A program made the position numbers and the translations under genes. A stretch of 64,000 bases of DNA. It comes from Haematobia irritans (lineage: Eukaryota > Arthropoda > Insecta > Diptera > Muscidae). The notes beneath the pieces were generated by a model, which was not told where the DNA came from, did not search any database, and worked only from the letters and a program-made list of their open reading frames with translations. Location: the NCBI RefSeq assembly GCF_050003625.1, contig NC_134398.1:80632003-80696002 (forward strand), read 5' to 3'. How positions within the stretch are numbered: position 1 is the stretch's first letter; the number at the start of each line of letters is the position of its first letter. Positions 19,932 through 30,164 of this stretch are shown piece after piece.

Positions 19932-20800
19932 TTTAATACACTATAGTTCTGGTTTACGGGATCTATAAAGAGAATTATAAAAAAATTAGAAAATTTGACC
20001 TACTAACCCATTTGATTTATGACCTTTAGTAATTGACAACTTTTTAATGAGAACGAAATTATTTTTATTTTTGGGATTCGGAATACTTCCGCGCCGACTA
20101 TATTCGGTTTGGTTGTTCTAACTTCGACTGTTGTAAACACAGTAGTAGTAGACATTCAGAACTAGCTCAAATGTCAGAACTCACACATTAACAACCCATA
20201 CATGCTACACATTTGTCTTGCAATGGCTAGAAGAGACGAGTCTACCCGCGCCTATAATAATAAATCAATACAAATTGTTTATGGAGCACGCTTCAGTCTC
20301 TAAAAGAAAAAAAACACGAAAAACACAATGAAAGGAAATAAAAAGTAAATCCTCATTTTAGACCACAGAATGTGGTGTCATAGAATAAACTGTGCACTTG
20401 CTATTGTTGTGTGCGCCCTAATGATGGTAATAGTTGAAGGTTTTCATTGAAACTCTGGCCAACATTCGTCAACCCTTCATTTGAGGTCTCTGGGAGTGAG
20501 AAAGTGAAGAGACATATAAGGAATATTTGCGTGAAGGAAAGATATTGATTTAATTTTGAGTGGACGATGCTAAACAATTTTAAACCGACAAAGTCTTCTC
20601 ATATGTATGGTAGATAAAATCATGTGTTTTTCTAGAAATATTTCCCACAAACATCCCCAAAGTAACAAACCGCAGATATGGTGATTGTCTGTTGCTCCGT
20701 TAGGTATGAAGGTGTATTTGTTGCGATTTAATTTTAACTGAAAAATTGTTAGCAATTAAGCTCCCAACTGACGGGGTAGCATATAGGGTTGTACGATTTA
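19932..20800. other. Upstream region of the tetraspanin; no other gene
   Basis: It should hold the 5'UTR and promoter of the minus-strand tetraspanin. I could not pick out a TATA box with confidence. A 61-codon minus-strand frame at 20570-20755 is unremarkable. Confidence 0.4.
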
Positions 20801-20804
20801 AAAA

Positions 20805-20850
20805 TTGGTTGGCTAACCGTGCTCGAACGGAGCTTCATGAAAATATGGGT
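20805..20850. repeat. Fragment of foldback family W
   Basis: GCTAACCGTGCTCGAACGGA and GCTTCATGAAAATATGGG are the reverse complement of sequence at 35556-35610. Confidence 0.5.
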
Positions 20851-21101
20851 TATTAAATCTATTCTGATACAACAGTTGACCAATATTTCTTTTTTTTTTT
20901 ACTTTTGTAATGGTTTACTTTTGGACATTTTTAAAGATCGGAATAGCTGACTTTTTTACGACGTCAATTATTTGTTTTGCTCTTATTAAAATTTCAACTT
21001 TTCCATGGCATATGTGAATTTTTAGTTTTATAAAAAATTAAAATCATTATAACAATACCACATGAATTAAAAAATTACTTTTACATACACATACAGTGAC
21101 A

Positions 21102-21545
21102 CACAAAAGTATTCGTTTTGATTTTTTTACCGTTTAAGATTTTTGTTAAATAGTTTTATTGAAATGTTTCCATGGACATACATAAAAGCAAAACTTAAAT
21201 AAAAATAAAGAAATTAAGTTCATTGTATTAATTCTAAACATTTTATAAAAAAAAAACTAAAAAAATGCCCACAAAAGTATTCATCGCAGCAGTAATCACA
21301 TTATATGAGACATCGACTCCACCAATTTTCGACACCCTTTTAAGGTTTTTTTTAGATTAAATATGGTGTTGTCTGATCTTCGATTCCATATGAGACCAAT
21401 CTCTATTTGGGCTTTGCGGTGTCGTTTTGAGGTATTTGGTGTTGTGAAGGAGCCCATTTTCACATCCCAGGCCGTGTGATTGGGTCGCTGTCTTGTTGGA
21501 ACAAGAAGTCCTTATCTCGGAATCCCATTTTAGCATCGCTTGAGT
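21102..21545 (-). pseudogene. Degraded Tc1-family transposon remnant
   Basis: A terminal motif ACAGTGACACACAAAAGTAT lies near 21094, and CCACAAAAGTATTC recurs at 21271. Minus-strand translation of 21300-21545, with frameshifts, gives pieces of a Tc1 C-terminal region (KAQIEIGLIWNRRSDNTI, LKKTLKGCRKLVESM) and a decayed second-Asp area (ARPNHTAWDVKMG-like). No open gene remains. Confidence 0.6.
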
Positions 21546-22255
21546 GAAGATTTTTTTTTCAAAATGTTTAATTACCCAGTCAGAAATTTACGATGGTTAT
21601 AAATATTGAGCGTTGTAACAGCGTGGGAAGCCAACGTTAAATAGTAAATTTTCCATAAAATTATCGTTGAAAATGCATGTTCCATCAATGTCCAATGGTT
21701 TTTAATGAGTAATGGAGGTATTATTGTTGATAGGAATTGATTTATAATAGGATAATGTTCCTTTATCATATAAAGTGAATATGTACATTAACAGTGAAAC
21801 CACTAGGAACAACAATTTCGGTTAATTTTACAAATGAGTAGAAAGTTTTAACTAAACTAAACGCTGACATCAAGCCAAAACCCAAATATAAATGAAGAAA
21901 TTTTGTTAGACATAATTACGTTTTTTTCACATGTTAAGGTGAGTATTAACTTCGACTTTAGCCGCTTAAATCGCTAAAGTGAAAACTAAATCAGTAAGAA
22001 AAATAATAAAATTATACATATTTGTTGCAAATTTTATTATAACTTGATGGGGAAAAGCCCCATCAATGGAAGCACTTGGAGAGTGCAATAAAGAGATATT
22101 TCCAAACGTGCATATTCTTTTAAAAATTTTGGTCACTTTGCCAGTAACTCAGGGATTGAAAATACAATTTTTAAGAAAGTATAAAAAAGGTATTTTTTGA
22201 GCGGAAAGGTACTTTTTACTAAATTTCAACAAAAATTTCACTGGAAGATTATTGT
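21546..22255. other. AT-rich DNA with a family A-like end; no gene
   Basis: At 21935 TTAAGGTGAGTATTAACTTC begins a family A-like fragment. A short palindrome GATGGGGAAAAGCCCCATC lies at 22047-22065. Nothing coding is supported. Confidence 0.4.
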
Positions 22256-22261
22256 CAAGAG

Positions 22262-22885
22262 ACTGAATTTTAAAGAAAATAAAATTTTGAAAAAATTTTC
22301 TATATAAATAAAATTTTGTAAAAATTTTCTATAGCCGGCTATCATACAAAAACCTTTTTTTTCTGAAGGTTCAAGTGTGGTTTATTGTTGGGTTTAATGA
22401 ACTGCCTGAATTTATTCTTATAATTGGTTGATAGTTTTGCTGCAAGTAGGGGATGCTGATGAGGAATGTGGTAATTCCGAAATGTGCGTCCATCCAACCA
22501 TCTTGCAGTCTATAGGGCTTTGCCCAAATAAATTTGACAAACATTCTTTTCCTCTGTTGGTTAAGCTACACTTGTAGTTTAGTCAATGTATGGTTTTAAG
22601 CTGCAATAAAAAAACAACAACAATGCTTAAAGAACAAAACCAACAATAACAAAACAAAACGAAGGGAAATAAAATTTTGCAAAAAAATTCTATAGAAAAG
22701 AAATTTTGCAAAATTTTTCCTATAGAAATAAAGTTTTGCAAAAATTTCCTATAGAAATAACATTTTTACAAAATTTTCAATTGAAATAAAATTTTGACAA
22801 AATTATCTATAAATATAAAATTTTGCAAAAATTCTATATAGAAATAAAATTTAGACAACATTTTCTACCGAAATAAAAAATTGAT
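22262..22885. repeat. AAATTTTCTATAGAAATAAA minisatellite, two blocks
   Basis: Blocks at 22262-22335 and 22670-22885 consist of degenerate units of about 29-30 bp related to AAATTTTCTATAGAAATAAA. The same unit forms the array at 25615-26015. The blocks flank the repeat at 22345-22660. Confidence 0.8.
22345..22660 (+). repeat. Dispersed repeat family T
   Basis: It contains TTGCAGTCTATAGGGCTTTG and CCCAAATAAATTTGACAAA. The same elements in reverse order and orientation occur at 61560-61695. It has a CAACAACAA-type tail near 22612. It may be a SINE or LINE tail; I do not recognise the family. Confidence 0.55.
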
Positions 22886-23251
22886 AATATAGAATCGCAT
22901 TCTTTTTTCGACTAAAACATTCTTTCATTCAATAAAATCCTGTTTTTGACTATATCTTTTACAAAATCGAGATTTTCTTCCCACATGAACATGTATGTTT
23001 TGCCATATTTGTAAAAGACTATTAGCAAATAAGGTTGATAAAGACTTTCTCAAAATATTAAAATATTTTGTCAAAGCTATTGTACCATAAATCTGATATC
23101 GACTCAAAAATGTCTACACAAAAGGTACTAAATCATTCGCGGGGGTACTACGGTACTGACCGGGGTGAAAAAGTATTGAAAAAAGTACTTTAGTACTGCA
23201 TTTTCCATCCCTGCAGTTACTACGTGCTCATCCGAACGTTAATTTTCAAAA

Positions 23252-23410
23252 ATGAAGAGATTAAAGACGTATCTTAGAAATTCGACTGGCGAGAGTAGAC
23301 TCAATGGATTGGCATTAATGTCGGTTCATCGCTGAATAAATGTGCCGACTGAAGAAGTCATTGATTTATTTGCTGCCCAAAAAGCCCGTCGGCTCAATTT
23401 AATATTATAA
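23252..23410 (+). pseudogene. hAT transposase C-terminal dimerisation fragment
   Basis: The frame reads MKRLKTYLRNSTGESRLNGL, ALMSVHR, a TGA, then INVPTEEVIDLFAAQKARRL and ends NLIL. This is the conserved hAT C-terminal region (RLN.LA.M..H). One internal stop (TGA, where the family usually has a codon between HR and the IN-like motif) and loss of everything upstream make it a pseudogene. The downstream motif CCTGGCTATGGCCTTG near 23518 resembles the right end of such elements. Confidence 0.75.
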
Positions 23411-23487
23411 AAATATTGTATACATACCTATGCCTAAATAAAAAATTCTACACATGAGATTATATGAATATATTTTTTAAAGTTGAA

Positions 23488-23508
23488 CCCCCCCCCCCCC
23501 CCCCCCCC
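23488..23508. repeat. Poly(C) run of 21
   Basis: An uninterrupted C21 tract lies between the hAT fragment and the putative right end. Its length could be affected by assembly error. Confidence 0.85.
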
Positions 23509-23644
23509 GAATTAAAATCCTGGCTATGGCCTTGCATTTTGTCGTCTATTATCCCATCAATAAAAACTAAGTTTCCAACGTGCTAACATACAAGCACCAT
23601 TCTCCACACTTCACATGTTTTATTGTCAAGGATTCCCTAGGCTT

Positions 23645-24057
23645 CCGTCCCAACAAAAAATACTTCAGCAGTAAGAGTTTAGTTGCGCTTTTTGGTATAC
23701 AAAAAAGAACGCAGTGCATCCACACTGCATGGATCGATGGCAATAACGTAAAAGAGTAAACAAACTAGTTTATAATCATTCGTTTACCTTATTGCAACCA
23801 ATTCATGCAGTATAGATGCATGAAAGGTAGTGCTGTTTTCCTACACGCCAACAATCCTATACTCAAGATTATATATCACTTCTGAGCAATATTTCTAATA
23901 AAATGAGCTATTATATCAGCGCTTTGTAGAAGCTGCTCTAAATCGGGACATCGCCCACAAAAATCAGCGCTGATTCGGTTGTTTTGTAAGCAGTTGGTAC
24001 TGCCTCTCTCCCTTACAATCCTGCTGAAATAGTGCTCCATTTTTTGCTGGGAACACC
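23645..24057. mobile_element. MITE with TCCCAACAAAAAAT ends
   Basis: The left end TCCCAACAAAAAATACTTCA and the right end ..ATTTTTTGCTGGGA are inverted, and CAGCAG follows internally on both sides. Length is about 405 bp, with no gene. The target duplication is not clear. Confidence 0.65.
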
Positions 24058-24427
24058 CCTATTTCTACTTTTCCCCGTTAAACTGACTTAAATATATTCC
24101 CTTGGGGCACCACGAGGGGGGGCGCAGCGTCATTTTTGGCTGAGCAGGTTTTGTATCATTAAATTCGTTAAAACAACACTAATTGTTAAGTTCAACATAG
24201 TTCGTACATTTCGAAATGTTCATTTATAACCACAGTGAGAAAAGAATAGAAGTTACATGCAATTCTATAATTTGTTGTAGGCTTTCTATTATTAGTCGTT
24301 CACTTTATTTACAACGGCACTTTGGTATTCACACATTTTAAATATTTAGAAACCATTTTCGTCACTTTTAGACATAAAGCCAAAATATCTGTCTTGCATT
24401 CATGTTGAAAGCGTACTTTATCAGTAA
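24058..24427. other. Intergenic DNA, nothing recognised
   Basis: A GC-rich patch (CACGAGGGGGGGCGCAGCG) near 24110 stands out in composition, but no gene or repeat can be supported. Confidence 0.4.
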
Positions 24428-24429
24428 TA

Positions 24430-25353
24430 AAGGGTGATTTGTTAAGAGCTTGATAACTTTAAAAAAAAAAAAAAAAACGCATAAAATTTGCAAAATCTCA
24501 TCGGTTCTTTATTTGAAACGTTAGATTGGTCCATGACATTTACTTTTTGAAGATAATTTCATTTAAATGTTGACCGCGGCTGCGTCTTAGGTGGTCCATT
24601 CGGAAAGTCCAATTTTGGGCAACTTTTTCGAGCATTTCGACCGGAATAGCCCGAATTTCTTCGGAAATGTTGTCTTCCAAAGCTGGAATAGTTGCTGGCT
24701 TATTTCTGTAGACGTAGCCCCACAAAAAATAGTCTAAAGGCGTCAAATCGCATGATCTTGGTGGCCAACTTACCGGTCCATTTCTTGAGATGAATTGTTC
24801 TCCGAAGTTTTCCCTCAAAATGGCCATAGAATCGCGAGCTGTGTGGCATGTAGCGCCATCTTGTTGAAACCACATGTCAACCAAGTTCAGTTCTTCCATT
24901 TTTGGCAACAAAAAGTTTGTTAGCATCGAACGATAGCGATCGCCATTCACCGTAACGTTGCGTCCAACAGCATCTTTGAAAAAATACGGTCCAATGATTC
25001 CACCAGCGTACAAACCACACCAAACAGTGCATTTTTCGGGATGCATGGGCAGTTCTTGAACGGCTTCTGGTTGCTCTTCACTCCAAATGCGGCAATTTTG
25101 CTTATTTACGTAGCCATTCAACCAGAAATGAGCCTCATCGCTGAACAAAATTTGTCGATAAAAAAGCGGATTTTCTGCCAACTTTTCTAGGGCCCATTCA
25201 CTGAAAATTCGACGTTGTGGCAGATCGTAAGTCTATTCATGATGAAATGTCAAAGCATACTGAGCATCTTTCTCTTTGACACCATGTCTGAAATCCCACG
25301 TGATCTGTCAAATACTAATGCATGAAAATCCTAACCTCAAAAGAATCACCCTT
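24430..25353 (-). mobile_element. Tc1/mariner-type element, deletion derivative (924 bp)
   Basis: The ends AAGGGTGATTTGTTAAGAG and (from the right) AAGGGTGATTCTTTTGAGG are inverted, and TA flanks both sides (24428-24429, 25354-25355). It carries the catalytic half of a transposase gene on the minus strand but too little DNA for the N-terminal half. A17 lies at about 24461. Confidence 0.9.
24540..25232 (-). pseudogene. DD36D transposase lacking its DNA-binding domain
   Basis: The open frame runs from just after a TAG at 25233-25235 to the stop at 24540, 230 codons. The catalytic acidic triad is intact: Asp in LFSDEAHFWLNG, Asp in WFQQDGATCHTA and Asp in PPRSCDLTPLDYFLWG. I count 36 residues between the second and third. 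That spacing differs from classic mariner (34) and sets it among the Tc1/mariner relatives. The N-terminal helix-turn-helix region is absent: upstream, only about 120 bp separate it from the right end and contain stops. The first ATG is at 25181. If translated, the product would have a nuclease fold without target recognition. It could equally be a simple internal-deletion relic. Confidence 0.85.
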
Positions 25354-25614
25354 TAGTACCAAATATTAACAAGTATATACGGCCGTAAGTTCGGCCAGGC
25401 CGAAGCTTATGTACCCTCCATCATGGATTGCGTAGAAACTTCTTCTAAACACTGCCACCCACAATCGAATTACTTAAGTTGCGGTAACACTTGCCGATGG
25501 CAAGGTATCTTCAAACCTCCTAACACCATCTTCTAAATTGTATGTAAGTACATACGTGGTATATATTAAATCAAAAAAGATCGATCCAATACGTATATAA
25601 TTCAGTTTGACAAA

Positions 25615-26015
25615 GTAGACATAAAATTTTGACAAAATTTTCTACAGAAATAAAATTTTAACAAAATTTTCTATAGAAATAAAATTTTCACAAAATTTTC
25701 TATAGAAATAAACATTTTCACAAAATTTTCTATAGAAAGAAAATTTTGACAAAAATGTCTGCAGAAATAAAATTTTAACAAAATTTTCTATAGAAATAAA
25801 CTTTTGACAAAATTTTCTATAGAAATAAAATCTTGGTAGATTATTTTTGGCTCGAGTGGCAAACATGATTATGAACTGAATAAAATTTGAACAAAATTTT
25901 CTATAGAAATAAAATTTTGACAATGATGAAAATTTTATTATGAACCGAATAAAATTTTAACAAAATTTTCTCTAGAAATAAAATTTTGACAAAATTTTCT
26001 ATAGAAATAAAATTT
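25615..26015 (+). repeat. 29-30-bp minisatellite inside K1
   Basis: Units of CTATAGAAATAAAATTTT.. occur at about 25642, 25671, 25700 and 25730 and on to about 26015, interrupted by two copies of a TTGGTAGATTATTTTTGGCTC insert. It is the same unit as at 22670-22885. Confidence 0.85.
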
Positions 26016-26194
26016 TGGTAGATTATTTTTGGCTCTAGTGGCAACCATGATTATGAACCGATATGGACCAATTTTTGTGTGATTGGACCAATTTTGGTAT
26101 GGTTGTTAGCGACCATATACTAACACCACGTTCCTAATTTGAACCGGATCGGATGAATTTTGCTCCTCCAAGAGGCTCCGGAGATCAAATCTGG

Positions 26195-27110
26195 AGAAAG
26201 TTTTATATGGGGGCTATATATAATTATGGACCGATATGGACCAATTTTTGCACGGTTGCTAGAGACCATATACCAATACCATGTACCAAATTCCAGCCGG
26301 ATCGGATGAAAGTTGCTTCTCTTAGAGGCTCCGCAATCCAAATCTGGGGATCGGTTTATATGTGCGCTATATATAATTATGGACCGATGTGAACCAATTT
26401 TTGCACGATTGCTAGAGACCATATACCAACACAATGCACCAAATTTCAGCCGATTCGAATGAAATATGCTTCTCTTAGAGGCTCAACAAGCCAAATCTGG
26501 GGATCGGTTTATATGGGGGCTATATATAATTATGAACCGATATGGACCAATTTTTGCATGGTTGTTAGAGACCATATACCAACACCATATACCAAATTTC
26601 AGCCGGATCGGATGAAATATGCTTCTCTTAGAGGCTCCACAAACCAAATCTGGGGATCGGTTTATATGGGGGCTATATATAATTATGGACCGATGTGGAC
26701 CAATTATTGCGTGGTTGTTAGAGACCATATACCAACATCATGTACCAAATTTCAGCCGGATCGGATGAAATTTGCTTCTCTTTGAGGCTCCGCAAGCCAA
26801 ATCTGGGGATCGGTTTATATGGGGGCTATATATAATTATGGACCGCTGTCGACCAATTTTTGCATGATTGTTAGAGACTATATACTAACACCATGTACCA
26901 AATTTCAGCCGGATCGGATTAAATATGCTTCTCTTAGAGGCTCCACAAGCCAAATCTGGGGATCGGTTTATATGGGGGCTATATATAATTATGGACCGAT
27001 GTCGACCAATTTTTGCATGGTTGTTAGAGACCATATACCAACACCATGTACCAAATTTCAGCCGGATCGGATGAAATATGCTTCTGTTAGAGGCTCCACA
27101 AGCCAAATCT
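26195..27110 (+). repeat. 153-bp tandem array in K1
   Basis: The marker GGATCGGTTTATATG starts at 26348, 26501, 26654, 26807 and 26960, exactly 153 bp apart each time. Each unit contains ATATGGGGGCTATATATAAT, GACCGAT, a GAGACCATATACCA block and CAGCCGGATCGGATGAAAT. Because 153 is divisible by three, one open frame repeats every 51 codons and runs on. Confidence 0.92.
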
Positions 27111-27415
27111 GAGGGTCCCTTTATATGGGGGCTATACGTAAAAGTGGACCGATATGGCCCATTTTCAATACCATCCGACCTACATCGATAACAACTACTT
27201 GTGCCAAGTTTCAAGTCGATAGCTTGTTTCGTTCGGAAGTTAGCGTGATTTCAACAGACGGACGGACGGACGGACGGACATGCTTAGATCGACTCAGAAT
27301 TTCACCACGACCCAGAATATATATACTTTATGGGGTCTTAGAGCAATATTTCGATGTGTTACAAACGGAATGACAAAGTTAATATACCCCCATCCTATGA
27401 TGGAGGGTATAAAAA

Positions 27416-28056
27416 TCTAGTTAATGAACAGGAAGTTCAATTGAGTCAATTTTTTGAGTTATAAACTCATTTTTTCATATTTTTAATGGGAAAAATATTT
27501 TTTTTTATTTCAAATAGGTTAAAAACACATTAAGAATTAATAAAATGGTACAACTTGTTTAAATTTAGCCGAAAAAATTTTAAATCCTTTCTAGAAAAAT
27601 TGCGAATTTTTGAAAATATTTGATGACAAACGTTCCAGACAAGCATTATAATTCATTAAAAATTTTAAAAAATTTTTAAAAATTATTTATTTGTCAAAAT
27701 ATCACAAAATTTCTAAATTCACATCCAAAACACTGAATTCACCTCACACCTTAAGAGGTGATGCAAATTCAGTGCAGCGGCTGTTGAAATGGTGGATATC
27801 CGTCCTATGGACAAGCCCATGTTAAATTCATCGCTTCTGCGTCAATTTGGCACCACTTCCGGATCCAAAATGAACATTTTCACTGCTTTTTTTGCTGGGT
27901 AAGGAAACATATATGCTATCTAAAGTTTCAAAATTAATCGATATTGAGAAATACAGACTGGTTCACAAATACTTATACAAAATAAAAAAAAAAATAATAA
28001 AAAACAAATCACGAAGAATATTCAATTTTGCAGCCCAAAGATAGCATATATTTCGG
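27416..28056. other. AT-rich DNA, no gene
   Basis: A GC-richer patch at 27740-27900 ends in TTTTTGCTGGGTA, the end motif of several MITEs here. An imperfect inverted repeat (ATATATGCTATCT at about 27910 and AGATAGCATATAT at about 28041) suggests another small element beside the pogo-like one. Confidence 0.4.
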
Positions 28057-28058
28057 TA

Positions 28059-30066
28059 CAGTAATCCCTCGATTTACGTCGTGATCAGCGTTGCCAATTT
28101 AGCTTTTTTCCCGCTAGATTTGGCTTTTTTTGAAGACGTTTAGCGGGAAAAAATGCATTTAGCTTTTAGCTTTTTTTCTGGCTTTTTTCATGACCCTTTT
28201 AGCTATTTTTGGCTTTTTTTATTTTCGACATGTTCCTATTGAAATATGGATAAAACTTCGTTTTTATCTAAGCCTTGCTGCCAGAATAAGGTTTTTCACA
28301 TGTTTCAAATCTCAATTGAAACATTAATAATTATTCCAGACATTATGCGGGCATTTTTGCAGCAAATACACCTTGTGGTAAAGTTCTTGCCTCGTATTCA
28401 TAAACGTTATCGTAAACTTTAAATCTACTATTACCATGCAAATTCCTTATATAAACTGTCAGTAAATTATTAGGAATATTAGCATTTGACTCGTTTATCC
28501 TTTTTATGTTATTTTAATATTCTAAAGTTTTATGATATTACTAAATTAAAATAGTAGATGTGAATTGCTTTGTACACTGAAAAAATATTGTCGTGAGGCC
28601 AAAGATATCATGTCCTTAAAATACGAACGCGAATTTTGGTTATAATAGCATTTGTGAATTTCTCTTATATAAACTGTTTTCCTTGTCCAAAAGCCGATAA
28701 AGTCGTTTTGTCCTTATAGTTAAGTGATTCAACTTAAAAATGGGTATCTTTTCATGAAAGAAGGCTAGGGTCAATTCTAAAAAATTCTTTAAATTAATAG
28801 TCTTAAAATTTGTGGAGTTTTTGTATCTTGACCACAAACCAAAATAACGTTCAAAAATAGAAGAGGTTTTTAAACATTTTATTTTAAAAACGTATACATA
28901 AAATAATTTCTACTTAAAGTCGAGTCTGAATTTGAAAATTTAAGTTTTCGTTAGCACGTTTTTAAAGCACTGTGATAGCTCATGAAGAAAAAGCTGAGAA
29001 AACGAATAAATTCAAATTTGACTCGAAATCAATACAAAAATCATTAGTGTACAAAATCTTTGGAACCGAACATAGAAATAATTAAGGAAATAAAGTTTTG
29101 AATGTGGTATTATTTTTTTTAACACAAAAAAATGCAATAAAAAATTCGTAGTGATAGGATCAAAACAAATCTGCTATTTATTAATGGGATGGATTTACAT
29201 TTACGAAAATTGGACAACAATAGGTTTGGGAAATTTTCGAATAAAAGTTATTCATTACAAACTTGCAAGACAGTTAGAATGGGTTTTATTCTCTTGGGTA
29301 AAATTAGGAGAAGTGTACACGTTCACGAATTTATCATTAATTCAGTTAAAACAAAATATATAGATATTTTCTAAAGCATGATTAACCAGCTGACAATTGC
29401 AAGTTCACTGGGAAAAATGTTTTTACAAGGAAATTTAAACGAAGGACTTCCAGTAAAAATTTGTGATAGTAATCAAAATGTATCGAGTACGCCAACAGAG
29501 CTAATATGACTTAGATTTTCTTACAGTCTCACAGAAATGGAATTAAATTGAATACAATTAAAATAATATGCATTTTAAGCGAAATAAAGCCTTTAAGTTT
29601 GTTAAATTTCAATCAAAAATGTGACTTTTGATACAAAAAAATTTAGCTTTTTTTCTAGCTATTTTTTTTTAATTTTTTAGCTTTTTTTGGCTAGTTTTTT
29701 GGACAAATCTAGCGGTTTTTGGTGTAACAATTCTGGCAACGCTGGTCGTGATTGGTTCCGGAATTTGACGACGTTAATCGAAACGACGTAAACCGAATTA
29801 AAAATTGCTCATACTTACTCCTAAGTCCATTTATGTGCGTGTACATAATAAAAAACTTAAAAAATAAGGGTAATTCAGTAATTTCGGTAAGAATTTCAGA
29901 AAAAAATGTTTCGATGTCATCATCGTTGATACTCATCGAAGGCGTTCCTGATGTAGTGGGCAAAAAAAAAAAAACGACGTAAATCGAATGGCGACGTAAA
30001 TCGAAGTTTGATGAAACAAAAAATTTTACGACGTAAATCGAAACAACTTAAATCGAGGGATTACTG
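28059..30066 (+). mobile_element. Pogo/Tigger-like MITE, split by a hAT
   Basis: The ends CAGTAATCCCTCGATTTACG and the complement ending ATCGAGGGATTACTG are inverted, and TA flanks both sides (28057-28058, 30067-30068). CAG starts and CGATTTACGTCG repeats recall pogo/Tigger ends. Removing the hAT insertion leaves about 340 bp, which is non-coding. Confidence 0.85.
28086..29744 (+). mobile_element. Non-autonomous hAT element (1659 bp)
   Basis: The ends are CAGCGTTGCCA at 28086 and TGGCAACGCTG at 29744. An exact 8-bp duplication GTCGTGAT flanks it (28078-28085, 29745-29752), diagnostic of hAT insertion. Both subterminal regions carry repeated TAGCTTTTTT/GGCTTTTTT blocks on the same strand. I see no transposase; short frames inside are AT-rich noise. 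Confidence 0.93.
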
Positions 30067-30164
30067 TACATCGGATCTCTTGGCAGATATCATGACCAGA
30101 TATAAAGCGTCTCACTCTTTCTAAGCATACGTAGTGAATCGCCTAGTTATTTATATGTCATGCA

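Larger units (their letters stand above)
25368..27415 (+). mobile_element. DINE-1/Helentron-like element, family K1
   Basis: It starts AACAAGTATATACGGCCGTA with a GGCCAGGCCGAAGC palindrome and ends GGAGGGTATAAAA. The reverse copy is 59608-61295. Layout: left end, AAATTTTCTATAG minisatellite, an array of 153-bp units (26195-27110), then a unique tail with (GACG)n near 27255 and ATATATACTTTATGGGGTC. The tail order and the GACGGACGG/TATATATACTTTATGGGG motifs recall fly DINE-1 (Helitron-related) elements. There are no genes: open frames here are readings of the repeats. Confidence 0.8.

Noticed and set aside
22262..26015. CRISPR-like regular repeats
   Set aside because: The units are contiguous degenerate tandem repeats without unique spacers, in a eukaryotic transposon context.
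26120..27214. Long frames on both strands with SIIIYSPHINRSPDL or MGAIYNYGP repeats
   Set aside because: They are readings of the 153-bp DINE-like units, which stay open because 153 is a multiple of three; the same happens on both strands and in the copies at 39.3-40.3 and 59.7-60.9 kb.
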